DNA from: Steroidobacter agaridevorans
Lineage (GTDB): Bacteria > Pseudomonadota > Gammaproteobacteria > Steroidobacterales > Steroidobacteraceae
Direction of reading: 5' to 3'
Assembly (NCBI RefSeq): GCF_009932555.1
Contig: NZ_BLJO01000006.1
Span: 343,648 to 407,647, forward strand
Length of the DNA stretch: 64,000 nucleotides
The notes under the pieces are model-generated. The model was not told where the DNA came from and searched no databases. It saw nothing but the letters and a program-made list of their open reading frames with translations. Positions 1 through 8,738 of this stretch are shown here, piece by piece. The translations under genes and the position numbers were made by a program. Each line of letters starts with the position of its first letter. The first letter of the stretch is position 1.

Positions 1-1
1 T

Positions 2-1258
2 CTTGGGTCGATCTCGCGCCTGGCCTTGGCGGGCTTGCTCGTCACCCTTGCAGCCTGCGGCAGGCCTGTAGATGAACCACAGACAGGCCGCTATCGCGCG
101 ACGCTCACGCTGCCCGGCGGCGAAGCGCCGTTCGGCCTGGAGATCGGCAAAGAAAACGATCGCTTCGTTTTGTACTTAGAGAATGCGGCCGAACGCACCC
201 GCGTCGACAACGTGAAGCTCACCGATGGCGAGCTGACCGCCGTGTTTCCTGGATATGAGAATTCCCTGCAGGCACGCATGTATCGCGACCGGCTGGAGGG
301 CAGCGTCACGCTCATCAAGGACCGGAGCAAGGAACAAGTGATTCCTTTCCACGCCCGGCTCCAGGACCAAAGCGCAGCATATCGTTTCTATAAAGAGCCG
401 CTGACCGATAACGCCGACCTCGCCGGCCGCTGGGAAATGACATTGACCAGCGACGGCAAGAGCAGCCCCGCGGTCGCGATCTTCGAGCAACAACACGATC
501 GCATCACCGGCACGGTGATGACGACGACGGGCGATCACCGCTTCCTGGAAGGCCAGGTGCATGGCGAGCAGGCACAGCTGTCGACCTTCGCCGGCGGCCT
601 TGCGTATCTGTACAAGGTGAAAGTGAATGGGCACGGCGAGCTCGAGGGCGAGATGTGGCAGGGCCTGGCGTCGCACTCGACGGTAAAGGCCCGACGCAAC
701 GACGACGCCACGCTCGAAGGCAAGGGACCGGACACGCAGCTGAAGGACGAGAAATCGCGCTTCGACTTCACCTTCCGCGATCTGGAGGGTAACGAAGTGT
801 CGCTCCACGACGAGAAGTTTCGAAACAAGGTGGTCGTGGTGACGCTGGGCGGCAGCTGGTGCCCGAATTGTCACGACGAAGCCGTGTTCCTGGTGCCGTT
901 CTACAAAGAGTATCGACCCAAGGGCGTGGAGATCGTCGCGCTGATGTTCGAGCGCCACGGCGAGTTCGATCGCGCCGCGCAGGCCGTCCGAGGCTACCGC
1001 AAGGATCTGGGTATTGAGTTCACGACGTTGATCGCCGGCGTGTCCGACACCGACGAAGCCAGCAAGGCGCTACCTACGCTGACCGGGATCTATGGTTATC
1101 CCACCACGATTGTTGTGGACCGGGCCGGTACGGTGCGCGACATTCATGTCGGATTCTCCGGGCCCGCCACGGGCAAACACTACGAGGAATACGTCGCCGA
1201 GTTTCGCGGCCTGATCGATCAGCTGCTGGCGGAGCCTGTACCAGCAACGTCGGGCTAG
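2..1258 (+). CDS. Thioredoxin-like (TlpA/redoxin) lipoprotein, 5' end outside window
   Basis: This is a predicted envelope-anchored thiol-disulfide protein. The reading frame is open to the window edge. The visible start of a lipoprotein signal (lipobox LAAC, then GRPVDEP) lacks its positive N-terminus, so the true start lies upstream; the TTG at 26 is only the first candidate inside the window. After the lipobox comes about 230 residues of beta-rich sequence that I do not recognise, then a C-terminal redoxin domain with the active-site motif WCPNC (residues 278-282 counted from TTG 26) and a cis-proline region near GYPTTIVVD. It converges with the PQQ dehydrogenase, overlapping by 4 bp. A role in periplasmic thiol chemistry or cytochrome maturation is inference; the long N-terminal domain is not typical of ResA/TlpA. 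Confidence 0.85.
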   Translation, partial: LGSISRLALAGLLVTLAACGRPVDEPQTGRYRATLTLPGGEAPFGLEIGKENDRFVLYLENAAERTRVDNVKLTDGELTAVFPGYENSLQARMYRDRLEGSVTLIKDRSKEQVIPFHARLQDQSAAYRFYKEPLTDNADLAGRWEMTLTSDGKSSPAVAIFEQQHDRITGTVMTTTGDHRFLEGQVHGEQAQLSTFAGGLAYLYKVKVNGHGELEGEMWQGLASHSTVKARRNDDATLEGKGPDTQLKDEKSRFDFTFRDLEGNEVSLHDEKFRNKVVVVTLGGSWCPNCHDEAVFLVPFYKEYRPKGVEIVALMFERHGEFDRAAQAVRGYRKDLGIEFTTLIAGVSDTDEASKALPTLTGIYGYPTTIVVDRAGTVRDIHVGFSGPATGKHYEEYVAEFRGLIDQLLAEPVPATSG

Positions 1259-3405
1259 CGCTTGGCGCTAGCCTCGTACGCCTTGTCGATCAGATAGGCG
1301 TGAATCGCGTGCGCGTCGGCTTCGCTGATCTCATTCGAGAAGCCCGCCATGCCGCGACCGGCCATCGCACCGCGTAGGACGATCTCGTCGAAGATGGCAT
1401 GCTTGCCAGGCGTCAGTCGCAATAGATTCGGATAACCGCCGGGTTCGTCGCTGAGCGAGTGACACACGCCGCAATGCTGTCCAAACAACAGCGCGCCACG
1501 GTCTAACGTCGCCGCATCGGCGTGCATGCGCGCAGGCAACGGCGGAATGTTTGCATCCCAATCTTTCTCCGGCGGCACCGGCACCTTGCCGCCACCCAGC
1601 TTGAAGGCGACGATGCGGCCGGTATTTCCATACTTGCGCGCAGCTGAGCCTTCCAGAAATTCATCGAGCTGCGCGCCGCCGTAACCCGCAAGAACCGCGA
1701 TGAACTGCTCGCCGTCGACGGCATAAGTCGCAGGCGCGGCCATGATGCTCGTGCCGACGAACACTTCCGCCGCAAGCTTGCCGGTGTCGGCCGTGTACGC
1801 TTTCAAATATCCGTCCGTGGTGCCTTGAAACACGAGGTTGCCCGCGGTCGCCAGCAACCCACCGTTGTAGAACCATGGATAATCGACGCGCCAGACTTCA
1901 CGCTGCGCGATCGGGTCCCATGCCTTCAACGCGCCCTTGCGCGTCATTTCGGCGCCATCGCGAACTTGCGCCACGTACGCCGCAGTGAAGTCGCGGCCGG
2001 TGTTGAATGAGCGGCGCGGGATATATTTGTACTCGGGATCGACCGCGTAATACGCCGTGCGATCCAGCGTCGGAATATAAACAAGGCCCGTCTTGGGGCT
2101 GAACGCCATCGGCTGCCAGTTGTGGCCCCCGAACGGACCCGGCGCGACGCGTTTCGGCTCCTTCGAGTAATCGCCCTTGCCGGTCGGCATCGGACGACCG
2201 GTGTTCAGATCGACATGACTGGCCCAGTTCACGTCGACATATTTCTGTGCCGACAGCAGCTCGCCGGTGGCGCGATCGAGCACATAGAAAAAGCCGTTCT
2301 TCGGCGCCTGCAACAACACCTTGCGCATCGTGCCGCCGATCTGCAGATCGGTCAGGACGATGTGTTGAACGGCCGTGTAATCCCACGACTCGCCGGGTGT
2401 CGTCTGATAGTGCCAGGCCAGTCGGCCCGTCTGCGGATCGATGGCAAGAATGGAGCTGAGATAAAGGTTGTCGCCGCCTTTGGGGCTGCGGATCGATTGT
2501 GGGAACGGACTCGCGTTGCCGGTGCCGACGTACAACAGATTGAGCTGCGGATCGTAGGCCATCGAATCCCACGCCGTGCCGCCGCCGCCCGCTTCCCAGC
2601 GACTGTTCGGATCCCAGGTCTTCGCCGCAGCTTCGAGCTCGGGATGTTCGAACGGATGTTTTGGATCGCCCGGCACGGTGAAGAAGCGCCACGCTTGTGC
2701 GCCACTCTCGGCGTCATAGGCGGTGATGTAACCACGCACGCCGAACTCGCCGCCGCCATTGCCGATGATCACCTTGCCGCCAGCAATGCGCGGCGCGCCG
2801 GTTATCGTGTACGAACGCGAACGATCGACGAGGGTGTCCTGGCTCCACAGCGGCTTGCCAGTGGCCGCATCGAGCGCAATCAGCCGCCCGTCGAGCGTGC
2901 CCACATAAACTTTCCCTTGCCACACGGCGACGCCGCGATTGACGACGTCACAACAGGCGTTGCGCGCCCATTCGCCAGGCACCTGGGGATCGAACGCCCA
3001 CAACTCACGGCCGGTGCGGGCATCGAGCGCATACACCTTGCTCCAGTTGCTGCTCGCGAACAGCACGCCGTCGACGACCACGGGCGTCGCTTCCAATCCA
3101 CGCTCGGTTTGCAGGTCATATTGCCAGGCGAAGCCGAGCTGCTGAACGTTACCGATGTTGATCTGCTCGAGCGGCGAGAAGCGCTCTTCGGAGAATGTGC
3201 GTCCCGTCGTGAACCAGTTCTGCGGCTCACTATCGGCGGCGACAACACGCGCCTGATCGACTCGTCCGTAGGACGCTTCAGGAGCGGCTTCATGCGCGCC
3301 TTCTGTCGCAGGTGCTTTCGCTGGCTCTTCCCGCTTGCCGCAAGCGCCGAGATTCAATGCTCCGACAACCAGGAGCATCCGGACCAGCCATCGACTGCGC
3401 CCCAT
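1255..3405 (-). CDS. PQQ-dependent alcohol dehydrogenase with C-terminal cytochrome c (quinohemoprotein), predicted lipoprotein
   Basis: The 716-residue product should oxidise alcohols in the periplasm using PQQ and pass electrons to its own haem c. Visible features are the eight-bladed propeller repeats (many DAxTGxxLW units), the vicinal cysteine pair in NACCDVVNRG that is diagnostic of PQQ alcohol dehydrogenases, and a single haem-binding CGVCH at residues 645-649 with a candidate axial Met near residue 686. Length and the fused cytochrome match type II quinohemoprotein dehydrogenases. The N-terminus has a lipobox (NLGAC, Cys22) instead of an ordinary cleavable signal, suggesting membrane tethering. 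No PQQ biosynthesis genes are in the window, and substrate cannot be told from sequence. It faces the thioredoxin-like lipoprotein. Confidence 0.93.
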   Translation of the reverse strand: MGRSRWLVRMLLVVGALNLGACGKREEPAKAPATEGAHEAAPEASYGRVDQARVVAADSEPQNWFTTGRTFSEERFSPLEQINIGNVQQLGFAWQYDLQTERGLEATPVVVDGVLFASSNWSKVYALDARTGRELWAFDPQVPGEWARNACCDVVNRGVAVWQGKVYVGTLDGRLIALDAATGKPLWSQDTLVDRSRSYTITGAPRIAGGKVIIGNGGGEFGVRGYITAYDAESGAQAWRFFTVPGDPKHPFEHPELEAAAKTWDPNSRWEAGGGGTAWDSMAYDPQLNLLYVGTGNASPFPQSIRSPKGGDNLYLSSILAIDPQTGRLAWHYQTTPGESWDYTAVQHIVLTDLQIGGTMRKVLLQAPKNGFFYVLDRATGELLSAQKYVDVNWASHVDLNTGRPMPTGKGDYSKEPKRVAPGPFGGHNWQPMAFSPKTGLVYIPTLDRTAYYAVDPEYKYIPRRSFNTGRDFTAAYVAQVRDGAEMTRKGALKAWDPIAQREVWRVDYPWFYNGGLLATAGNLVFQGTTDGYLKAYTADTGKLAAEVFVGTSIMAAPATYAVDGEQFIAVLAGYGGAQLDEFLEGSAARKYGNTGRIVAFKLGGGKVPVPPEKDWDANIPPLPARMHADAATLDRGALLFGQHCGVCHSLSDEPGGYPNLLRLTPGKHAIFDEIVLRGAMAGRGMAGFSNEISEADAHAIHAYLIDKAYEASAKR

Positions 3406-3416
3406 CGTCTCCCCTT

Positions 3417-4690
3417 TTACTTATCCATCATGCTCACGCGACGCGGCTCACGCATGAACCAAGCGGTGAAGAACGCAACGGCGCAGACCGCCGCAACGTA
3501 CCAGAAATAGATATGTTCCTGCCCGGCCCGCTTGCACAACAGCGCGATGTACTCGGCCGTGCCGCCGAAGACCGCGATGGAAATACTATGCGCCAACCCT
3601 ACTCCCAGCGCGCGAATGTGCTGCGGAAACAGCTCGGCCTTGAACAAGCCGCTGATCGACGTGTAGAGACTGAGAATGGTGAGCGCGCACAGCACCAGCA
3701 GGAATGCCAGGCCCGCGTCCTTTACGGTCGACAGCGCCGTGAGGATCGGCACCGCGCTCAGCGTCATCAAGCCCGAGAACAACAACAAACATTTGCGGCG
3801 ACCGATGCGATCGGACAGTGCGCCCATCGCCGGCTGCAACAACATGAAACCCAGCATGGCCGCGAGCATCACGTTGCTGGTGAGCTCGATATCCATGCCC
3901 GCAGTGTTGACCAGAAACTTCTGCATGTACGTCGTGAACGTGTACAGACACAGGCCGCCACCGGCGGTGAGCGACATGACGACGAGCAGCGCCTTGGGAT
4001 GACGAAGCAGAGCGAGCAGGCTGCCGGCCTCGGCCGACTTCGCAGTCGCGTTGTCCGTCGTCTCGTGTAGATGATCACGCAGCAGAAGCACGATCATCGC
4101 CATGCAAGCACCAATGGCGAATGGCACTCGCCAGCCCCACGCGCGCAGCTCGGCTTCATCGAGAACTTGTTGAAGCGCGACCAGCGTGAGCAACGCGCAC
4201 AGCTGCCCGGCGATCAACGTCACATACAGAAAGGAAGCGTAGAAGCCACGCCGCGCGTCGCTGGCCACTTCACTTAGATAAGTGGCAGCCGCGCCGAATT
4301 GACCGCCTGTCGAGAAACCTTGGATCAGTCGCGCCAGTAGCAGCAACGCCGGCGCCCAAGCGCCGATGATCGCGTACGTCGGGAGCACCGCGATCAGCAA
4401 CGACCCGGCGCCCATCATCAACACGGACGCGACCAGCGCGGCGCGGCGGCCATGACGATCGGCGAACGACCGAAATACCAGCCGCCGACCGGTCGGATCA
4501 AGAATCCAACGGCGTAGATGCCAGCCACGTTCAGCAGCTGTACGGTCCGATCGCCTTCCGGGAAGAAGCTCGATGCGAAGTACAGCGCGGTGAACGCGCA
4601 AATGTAAAAGTCGAACCACTCGATCAGGTTGCCCGCCGAGCCGGTGGCGATGGCCGCGAGCCGCTGACGATGACTGAGAACGAAGCTCAC
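3417..4690 (-). pseudogene. MHS-family MFS transporter interrupted by a one-base frameshift
   Basis: This is a metabolite:H+ symporter-like protein of about 425 residues in two frames. The N-terminal frame starts at GTG 4690 (a GTGA overlap with the CoA-transferase stop) and reads [20 protein letters not shown] through [10 protein letters not shown]. The remainder, [19 protein letters not shown] onward to 3417, lies in another frame. The junction is near 4465-4466, where restoring one A in the plus-strand AA run (TTT instead of TT in the coding strand) would rebuild the standard loop 2-3 motif [11 protein letters not shown]. Twelve hydrophobic segments are otherwise intact. It sits in a catabolic island with a CoA-transferase and should import an organic acid. 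Either a recent pseudogene or a sequencing error. Confidence 0.85.
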
Positions 4691-5886
4691 GATTGCACCG
4701 GTCCTCGTGCGACGCCCTGCGCGAGCAGGTCTGCGATTTCCGCCTCCGAATACCCGCACTCTCTGAGCACAACACCCGTGTCCTCACCCAGCGGCGGCGG
4801 AGGAATATCAGCTTGAGGCGCGACGCCGCCGAACACGACGGGCTGTGGCAGCATGCGTTTGATGGTCGACGGATAACGCTCGCCGACATGAAAGAAATCG
4901 ACGTCGCACAGGTGCGGATCTTCGAGCAGATCCTCCAGTCGATTGACCTGCGAACAGGGAATGTCGAGGCGTGACAGTGCTTCCAGCCACGTCGCCGAAT
5001 CACGTTGCGGAAGAACGGCTGCGATCACGCTGTATAGATAGTCGATGTGCGCATGCCGGCTGTCGGCCTGATGGAACCACGGCTGCTCGAGCACATCCGC
5101 GCGCCCGGCTTCGATGAGGAAACGCCGCCACTGCTCGGCCGTATAAGGCAACACCGCGATCCAGCCGTCGCGCGTCCGATAGGGACGGCGATCGGGCGAC
5201 AACACTCGCGAATAACCGACCTTGCCATCTTCTTTGAAAGTCGCGGCGGCCAGGTGCTCGTTGAGAACGAACGACGTGAGCGCTTCGAACATCGGCACCT
5301 CGACCCGCAATGCTTCCTGCCGCCCATGCGCCCGCGCGACCAACGCGGCGAGAATACCGTACACGGCATGCAGTGCCCCGACCTTGTCTGCCAGGATCGT
5401 TGGAATGAAGCGCGGATCTTCGCCATTGTGTTCGGCGATGCCGGCCAGCCCGGCCGCGGCCTGGATCACGTCGTCGAAAGCAGGTCGGCCTCGATAGCGT
5501 CCGCGCTGACCGAAGCCGATGGCCGAGCAATAGATCATGCGCGGATTGATGGCGGCGACGGCGTCATAGCTCAATCCGAGGCGGTCGGCCGCATCCGGCC
5601 GCATGTTGTGGAGTAACACGTCGCTGCGCTGGATGAGTTTATCGATGATGGCTTTGCCGCCCTGGCTCTTCAGGTCGACGGCGATGGCTCGCTTGTTACG
5701 ATTGTTGTTGACGTACAGCGCGCCCATGCCATCGGCCTGTGGCTGTGAAGCGCGAGCGACGTCGCCCTCGATCGGCTCGACCTTGATTACTTCGGCGCCC
5801 AGATCGGCGAGGATCTGGCCGGCGAACGGGCCCATGACGACCGCGCTCAGCTCCAGAATTCTTGTGCCTGCCAGCAGTGGAATCAT
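4687..5886 (-). CDS. Family III CoA-transferase (CaiB/BaiF type)
   Basis: Transfers CoA between carboxylic acids, typically activating an organic acid for degradation. The 399-residue length fits the family. The N-terminal block [20 protein letters not shown] and the motif [11 protein letters not shown] are typical, and the Asp in [15 protein letters not shown] fits the expected catalytic region. I prefer the ATG at 5886 ([12 protein letters not shown]) because family members begin just before this block; an upstream in-frame ATG at 5925 would add 13 Ala/Gly/Arg-rich residues. The stop overlaps the transporter GTG start, so the two genes are translationally coupled. It is divergent from the LysR gene, which probably controls it. 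The substrate is unknown. Confidence 0.9.
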   Translation of the reverse strand: MIPLLAGTRILELSAVVMGPFAGQILADLGAEVIKVEPIEGDVARASQPQADGMGALYVNNNRNKRAIAVDLKSQGGKAIIDKLIQRSDVLLHNMRPDAADRLGLSYDAVAAINPRMIYCSAIGFGQRGRYRGRPAFDDVIQAAAGLAGIAEHNGEDPRFIPTILADKVGALHAVYGILAALVARAHGRQEALRVEVPMFEALTSFVLNEHLAAATFKEDGKVGYSRVLSPDRRPYRTRDGWIAVLPYTAEQWRRFLIEAGRADVLEQPWFHQADSRHAHIDYLYSVIAAVLPQRDSATWLEALSRLDIPCSQVNRLEDLLEDPHLCDVDFFHVGERYPSTIKRMLPQPVVFGGVAPQADIPPPPLGEDTGVVLRECGYSEAEIADLLAQGVARGPVQS

Positions 5887-5933
5887 GGGCGCGAGCATAC
5901 GGCGGCCGCCCCCGGCAGCCGCCATGCCGCCGA

Positions 5934-5951
5934 GGTTATTTATGCATAGCC
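5934..5951. promoter_or_regulatory. Candidate LysR operator between CoA-transferase and LysR gene
   Basis: The 98-bp divergent interval holds the imperfect dyad GGTTAT-N6-ATAGCC (one mismatch), set in locally AT-rich sequence about 34 bp before the LysR start. Its size and place fit an autoregulatory LysR-type binding site, but no binding data can be inferred from sequence alone. Confidence 0.3.
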
Positions 5952-5984
5952 GGACTGAAAGCTATTGCCGATCCGTGACAGACC

Positions 5985-6944
5985 GTGGAACAGTTCACCT
6001 CGATGCAATCCCGCCTGAACCTGCAACAGCTCTCGGCCTTTCTGACGCTGGCGGACACCGGCAGCTTTGGCGATGCGGCCGAGGCCCTCGGGGTCTCGCA
6101 GCCGGCGCTGAGCCGCACCATCCAGCAGATCGAAGGCAAATTGGGCGCACGTCTGTTCGACCGAGATACACGTAAGCTGCGCCTGACTCCGGCCGGCGAA
6201 CGACTGGAACCGCTGGCCCGCCGACTCATGAACGAATACCAGGAGGTATTCGCCGAGTTCGACGACTTCGTCGCCGGCCGGCAAGGCGTCGTCCGTATTG
6301 CCGCGTTTCCTTCGGTGGCCGCCTTGTTGTTACCCAGCACCATCGTGAGCTTCCGCGAGCGACAGCCCGATGTGCGCATCCAGATCTGGGAAGACGTCGG
6401 CCGGCCCGTTCACAAAGCCGTGCTCGACGGTCGCGCTGACATCGGCTTATCGACACCCCCACCGATCAGCAGCGACCTGCGCTATCGCCCGTTGCTACGT
6501 GACGAAGTCGTCCTGGTCTGTCGCAACGACGACATGCTCGCGCATCGTGAAGAGCATGACTGGTCCGTGTTCGCAACTCGCGCGTTCGTGATCCTTTCAC
6601 CGGAGACCGGACTGCGCGCAATGATCGATGGCGCGATGGAAGAAGCTGGCGTCGCCGCCGAGCCGCTGTTCAACTGCAAACAGCCGACGACCATCGGCAG
6701 CCTGGTGAATGCGGGCTTGGGCATCAGCGCGCTCAGCCGCCTGACACTGGCGCAGCTCGATTCGCCGACGCTGGCCTATCGCAAACTTCGCAATCCCACC
6801 GTGGCCCGCTCCATCGGTATCGTCACGCATGCGGCCCGCTCGCTCTCGCCCGCCGCCCGTTTGTTTCTAAAGGTACTGGATGCGCAGGCCAAGCTGCTTG
6901 CCCCAAGCATCGATGGCCAGCCGCAGCCGGGAGACGTGCTTTGA
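5985..6944 (+). CDS. LysR-family transcriptional regulator
   Basis: A 319-residue LysR-type regulator. The N-terminal winged helix-turn-helix is clear (LQQLSAFLTLADTGSFGDAA, then SQPALSRTIQQIEGKLG and LFDR), followed by a substrate-binding fold (residues about 95-300). Start is GTG 5985; ATG 6003 (MQSRLNLQQ) is an equally good alternative. It is divergent from the CoA-transferase/transporter operon and its TGA stop overlaps the TTG start of the amidohydrolase, which places it as the local regulator of a small catabolic island. The inducer is unknown. Confidence 0.92.
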   Translation: MEQFTSMQSRLNLQQLSAFLTLADTGSFGDAAEALGVSQPALSRTIQQIEGKLGARLFDRDTRKLRLTPAGERLEPLARRLMNEYQEVFAEFDDFVAGRQGVVRIAAFPSVAALLLPSTIVSFRERQPDVRIQIWEDVGRPVHKAVLDGRADIGLSTPPPISSDLRYRPLLRDEVVLVCRNDDMLAHREEHDWSVFATRAFVILSPETGLRAMIDGAMEEAGVAAEPLFNCKQPTTIGSLVNAGLGISALSRLTLAQLDSPTLAYRKLRNPTVARSIGIVTHAARSLSPAARLFLKVLDAQAKLLAPSIDGQPQPGDVL

Positions 6945-8611
6945 TCAATCGACGCGAAATGCTGGCCGGCATGGGTGCGATGCTCGCTTCCCGGCGCCTG
7001 CTCGCCGCCGAGCGCCCGCTCGACGTCGCTTATATGAATGCGAAGGTGTGGACCGGTCAGCGCGATGTGCCGCTCGCCAATGCGTTCGGTCTGTCGGGCA
7101 ATCGGGTTGCGGTGGTCGGAGACAACGAGCGCGTCCGCAAGCTTACGAGCCGGGGCACGCGCATCGTCGATCTGAAAGGGGCATTCGTCATGCCCGGCTT
7201 CATGGACAATCACACGCATTTCCTGCGGGCGTCGTTCGGGCTCAGCTCGCCGGAGTTGCGCACGGCGAAGACCAAACAAGAATTCGTCGACCGCATCGCG
7301 CAGTCGGCAAAGGCACTGCGACCCGGACAGTGGCTGCAAGGCGGCAACTGGGACGAGCAGATGTGGGGTGGCGAACTGCCGTCGCGCCAATGGATCGACG
7401 CGGTGACGCCGAACACACCGGTGGCGGTCGTGCGCTTGGATCAACACGTCGCGTTGTTGAATTCGCTGGCGCTGCAACTGGCGCGCATCGATCGCAACAC
7501 GCCCGATCCCGAAGGCGGCTTGATCGTTCGCGACGAGAAGGGCGAGCCGACCGGCTTGATCAAAGACAAGGCGAAGGATTTGTTGAAGGCTGCGATTCCG
7601 ACGCCGAGCGATGCAGATATCGACGCCGCGATTGGCGTCGGCTCGGCGCACGCGCTGTCGAAGGGTGTCACGCAGGTTCATGTCACCGAGTTGGATTGGG
7701 TCACGCACGAGTCGCTGCGCCGGCTGCGCAAAGCGAACAAGATCGGCATGCGCTTTTATTCCTTCGTACCGCTGGAGGACTGGCGCAAGCTCGACGCGCT
7801 GGTCGAGGCCGAGGGCCGGGGCGACGACTGGGTGCGCTGGGGTGCGCTCAAAGGCCTGGTCGACGGTTCCCTGGGGTCACGGACCGCCATGTTTCATGAA
7901 CCGTATGCGGACGATCCATCGAATCACGGCATCTATCGCACGCCACCGGAAAAGCTGCGCGAATTGATCCTGGGCGCGGATGCGGCGGGTCTGCACATCA
8001 CAGTGCACGCCATCGGCGACGAAGGTAATGACCAAGTGCTCGGCATGTTCGAGGAGGCCATCGCCAAGAACGGCGCGCGCGATCGGCGCTTCCGTATCGA
8101 GCACGCTCAACACTTGCTGGCGAGCGATGTGCCGCGCTTCGCGAAGATGAACATCATCGCGTCGATGCAGCCCTATCACGCCATCGACGACGGTCGCTGG
8201 GCCATCAAGCCGCTGGGACCGGAACGCCTGCACACCGCGTGGGCCGTTCGCTCGCTGCTCGACGCCAAGGCCAAGGTTACGTTCGGATCGGATTGGCCGG
8301 TGGCGCCGATCGATCCGCTGCTCGGCATCGGCGCGGCGGTGCTCCGGCAAACCATCGACGGCGCGAATCCGAGCGGCTGGGTGCCGGAACAGAAGATCAC
8401 AGTGCAGGAAGCATTGACGGCGTATACAACGACCAACGCCTATGCCGGCTACCAGGAAGACCGGCTGGGACTGATCGCGCCGGGATATCTGGCCGATCTC
8501 ACCATCCTGGATACCGACCTGACTAGCTGCGCACCGGAACAGATCACGCGCGCCAAGGTGCTGAGCACGCTGGTCGATGGCAGGCTCAGGTTTGGCACTG
8601 ACAAGACCTGA
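6941..8611 (+). CDS. YtcJ-like metal-dependent amidohydrolase, probably exported
   Basis: The 556-residue product belongs to the amidohydrolase superfamily (YtcJ-like). Metal-site motifs are visible: NHTHFLRA (HxH), a later TVHAIGDEGND, RIEHAQHL, and the terminal FGSDWPVAPIDPLLGI. It should hydrolyse an amide or related bond of an unknown substrate. The start is TTG 6941, overlapping the LysR stop as TTGA. The N-terminus INRREMLAGMGAMLASRRLL carries an RR pair followed by a hydrophobic stretch and an alanine-rich region, suggesting Tat or Sec export, though it is a weak signal. Located directly after the regulator, it likely supplies substrate to the CoA-transferase pathway (inference). Confidence 0.88.
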   Translation: MINRREMLAGMGAMLASRRLLAAERPLDVAYMNAKVWTGQRDVPLANAFGLSGNRVAVVGDNERVRKLTSRGTRIVDLKGAFVMPGFMDNHTHFLRASFGLSSPELRTAKTKQEFVDRIAQSAKALRPGQWLQGGNWDEQMWGGELPSRQWIDAVTPNTPVAVVRLDQHVALLNSLALQLARIDRNTPDPEGGLIVRDEKGEPTGLIKDKAKDLLKAAIPTPSDADIDAAIGVGSAHALSKGVTQVHVTELDWVTHESLRRLRKANKIGMRFYSFVPLEDWRKLDALVEAEGRGDDWVRWGALKGLVDGSLGSRTAMFHEPYADDPSNHGIYRTPPEKLRELILGADAAGLHITVHAIGDEGNDQVLGMFEEAIAKNGARDRRFRIEHAQHLLASDVPRFAKMNIIASMQPYHAIDDGRWAIKPLGPERLHTAWAVRSLLDAKAKVTFGSDWPVAPIDPLLGIGAAVLRQTIDGANPSGWVPEQKITVQEALTAYTTTNAYAGYQEDRLGLIAPGYLADLTILDTDLTSCAPEQITRAKVLSTLVDGRLRFGTDKT

Positions 8612-8650
8612 CTACGCAGATGCCGGGCCATGGACGGCCCGTCGAGCGCC

Positions 8651-8713
8651 GCGAAAACCGCGCTTTTCGCAAGCGAGGCGTTGTAAAAGGCCAGGAAGGA
8701 CTTTTACAACGCC
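8651..8713 (+). terminator. Two tandem stem-loops between amidohydrolase and DUF3667 gene
   Basis: The 127-bp interval contains two perfect inverted repeats in series. The first has 7-bp arms (8651-8657 GCGAAAA and 8664-8670) with a 6-nt loop. The second has 13-bp arms (8677-8689 GGCGTTGTAAAAG and 8701-8713) with an 11-nt loop. No U-tract follows the second stem, so this is not a classical intrinsic terminator; it may act as terminator, mRNA-processing site or operator for the next gene, whose start lies 26 bp further on. Confidence 0.5.
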
Positions 8714-8738
8714 ATCAAACAACTATATTTTCGCGTCC

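Noticed and set aside
2122-3510. Plus-strand frame of 462 codons antisense to the PQQ dehydrogenase
   Set aside because: The minus strand encodes a full quinoprotein with CxxCH and vicinal cysteines; this frame has no family features.
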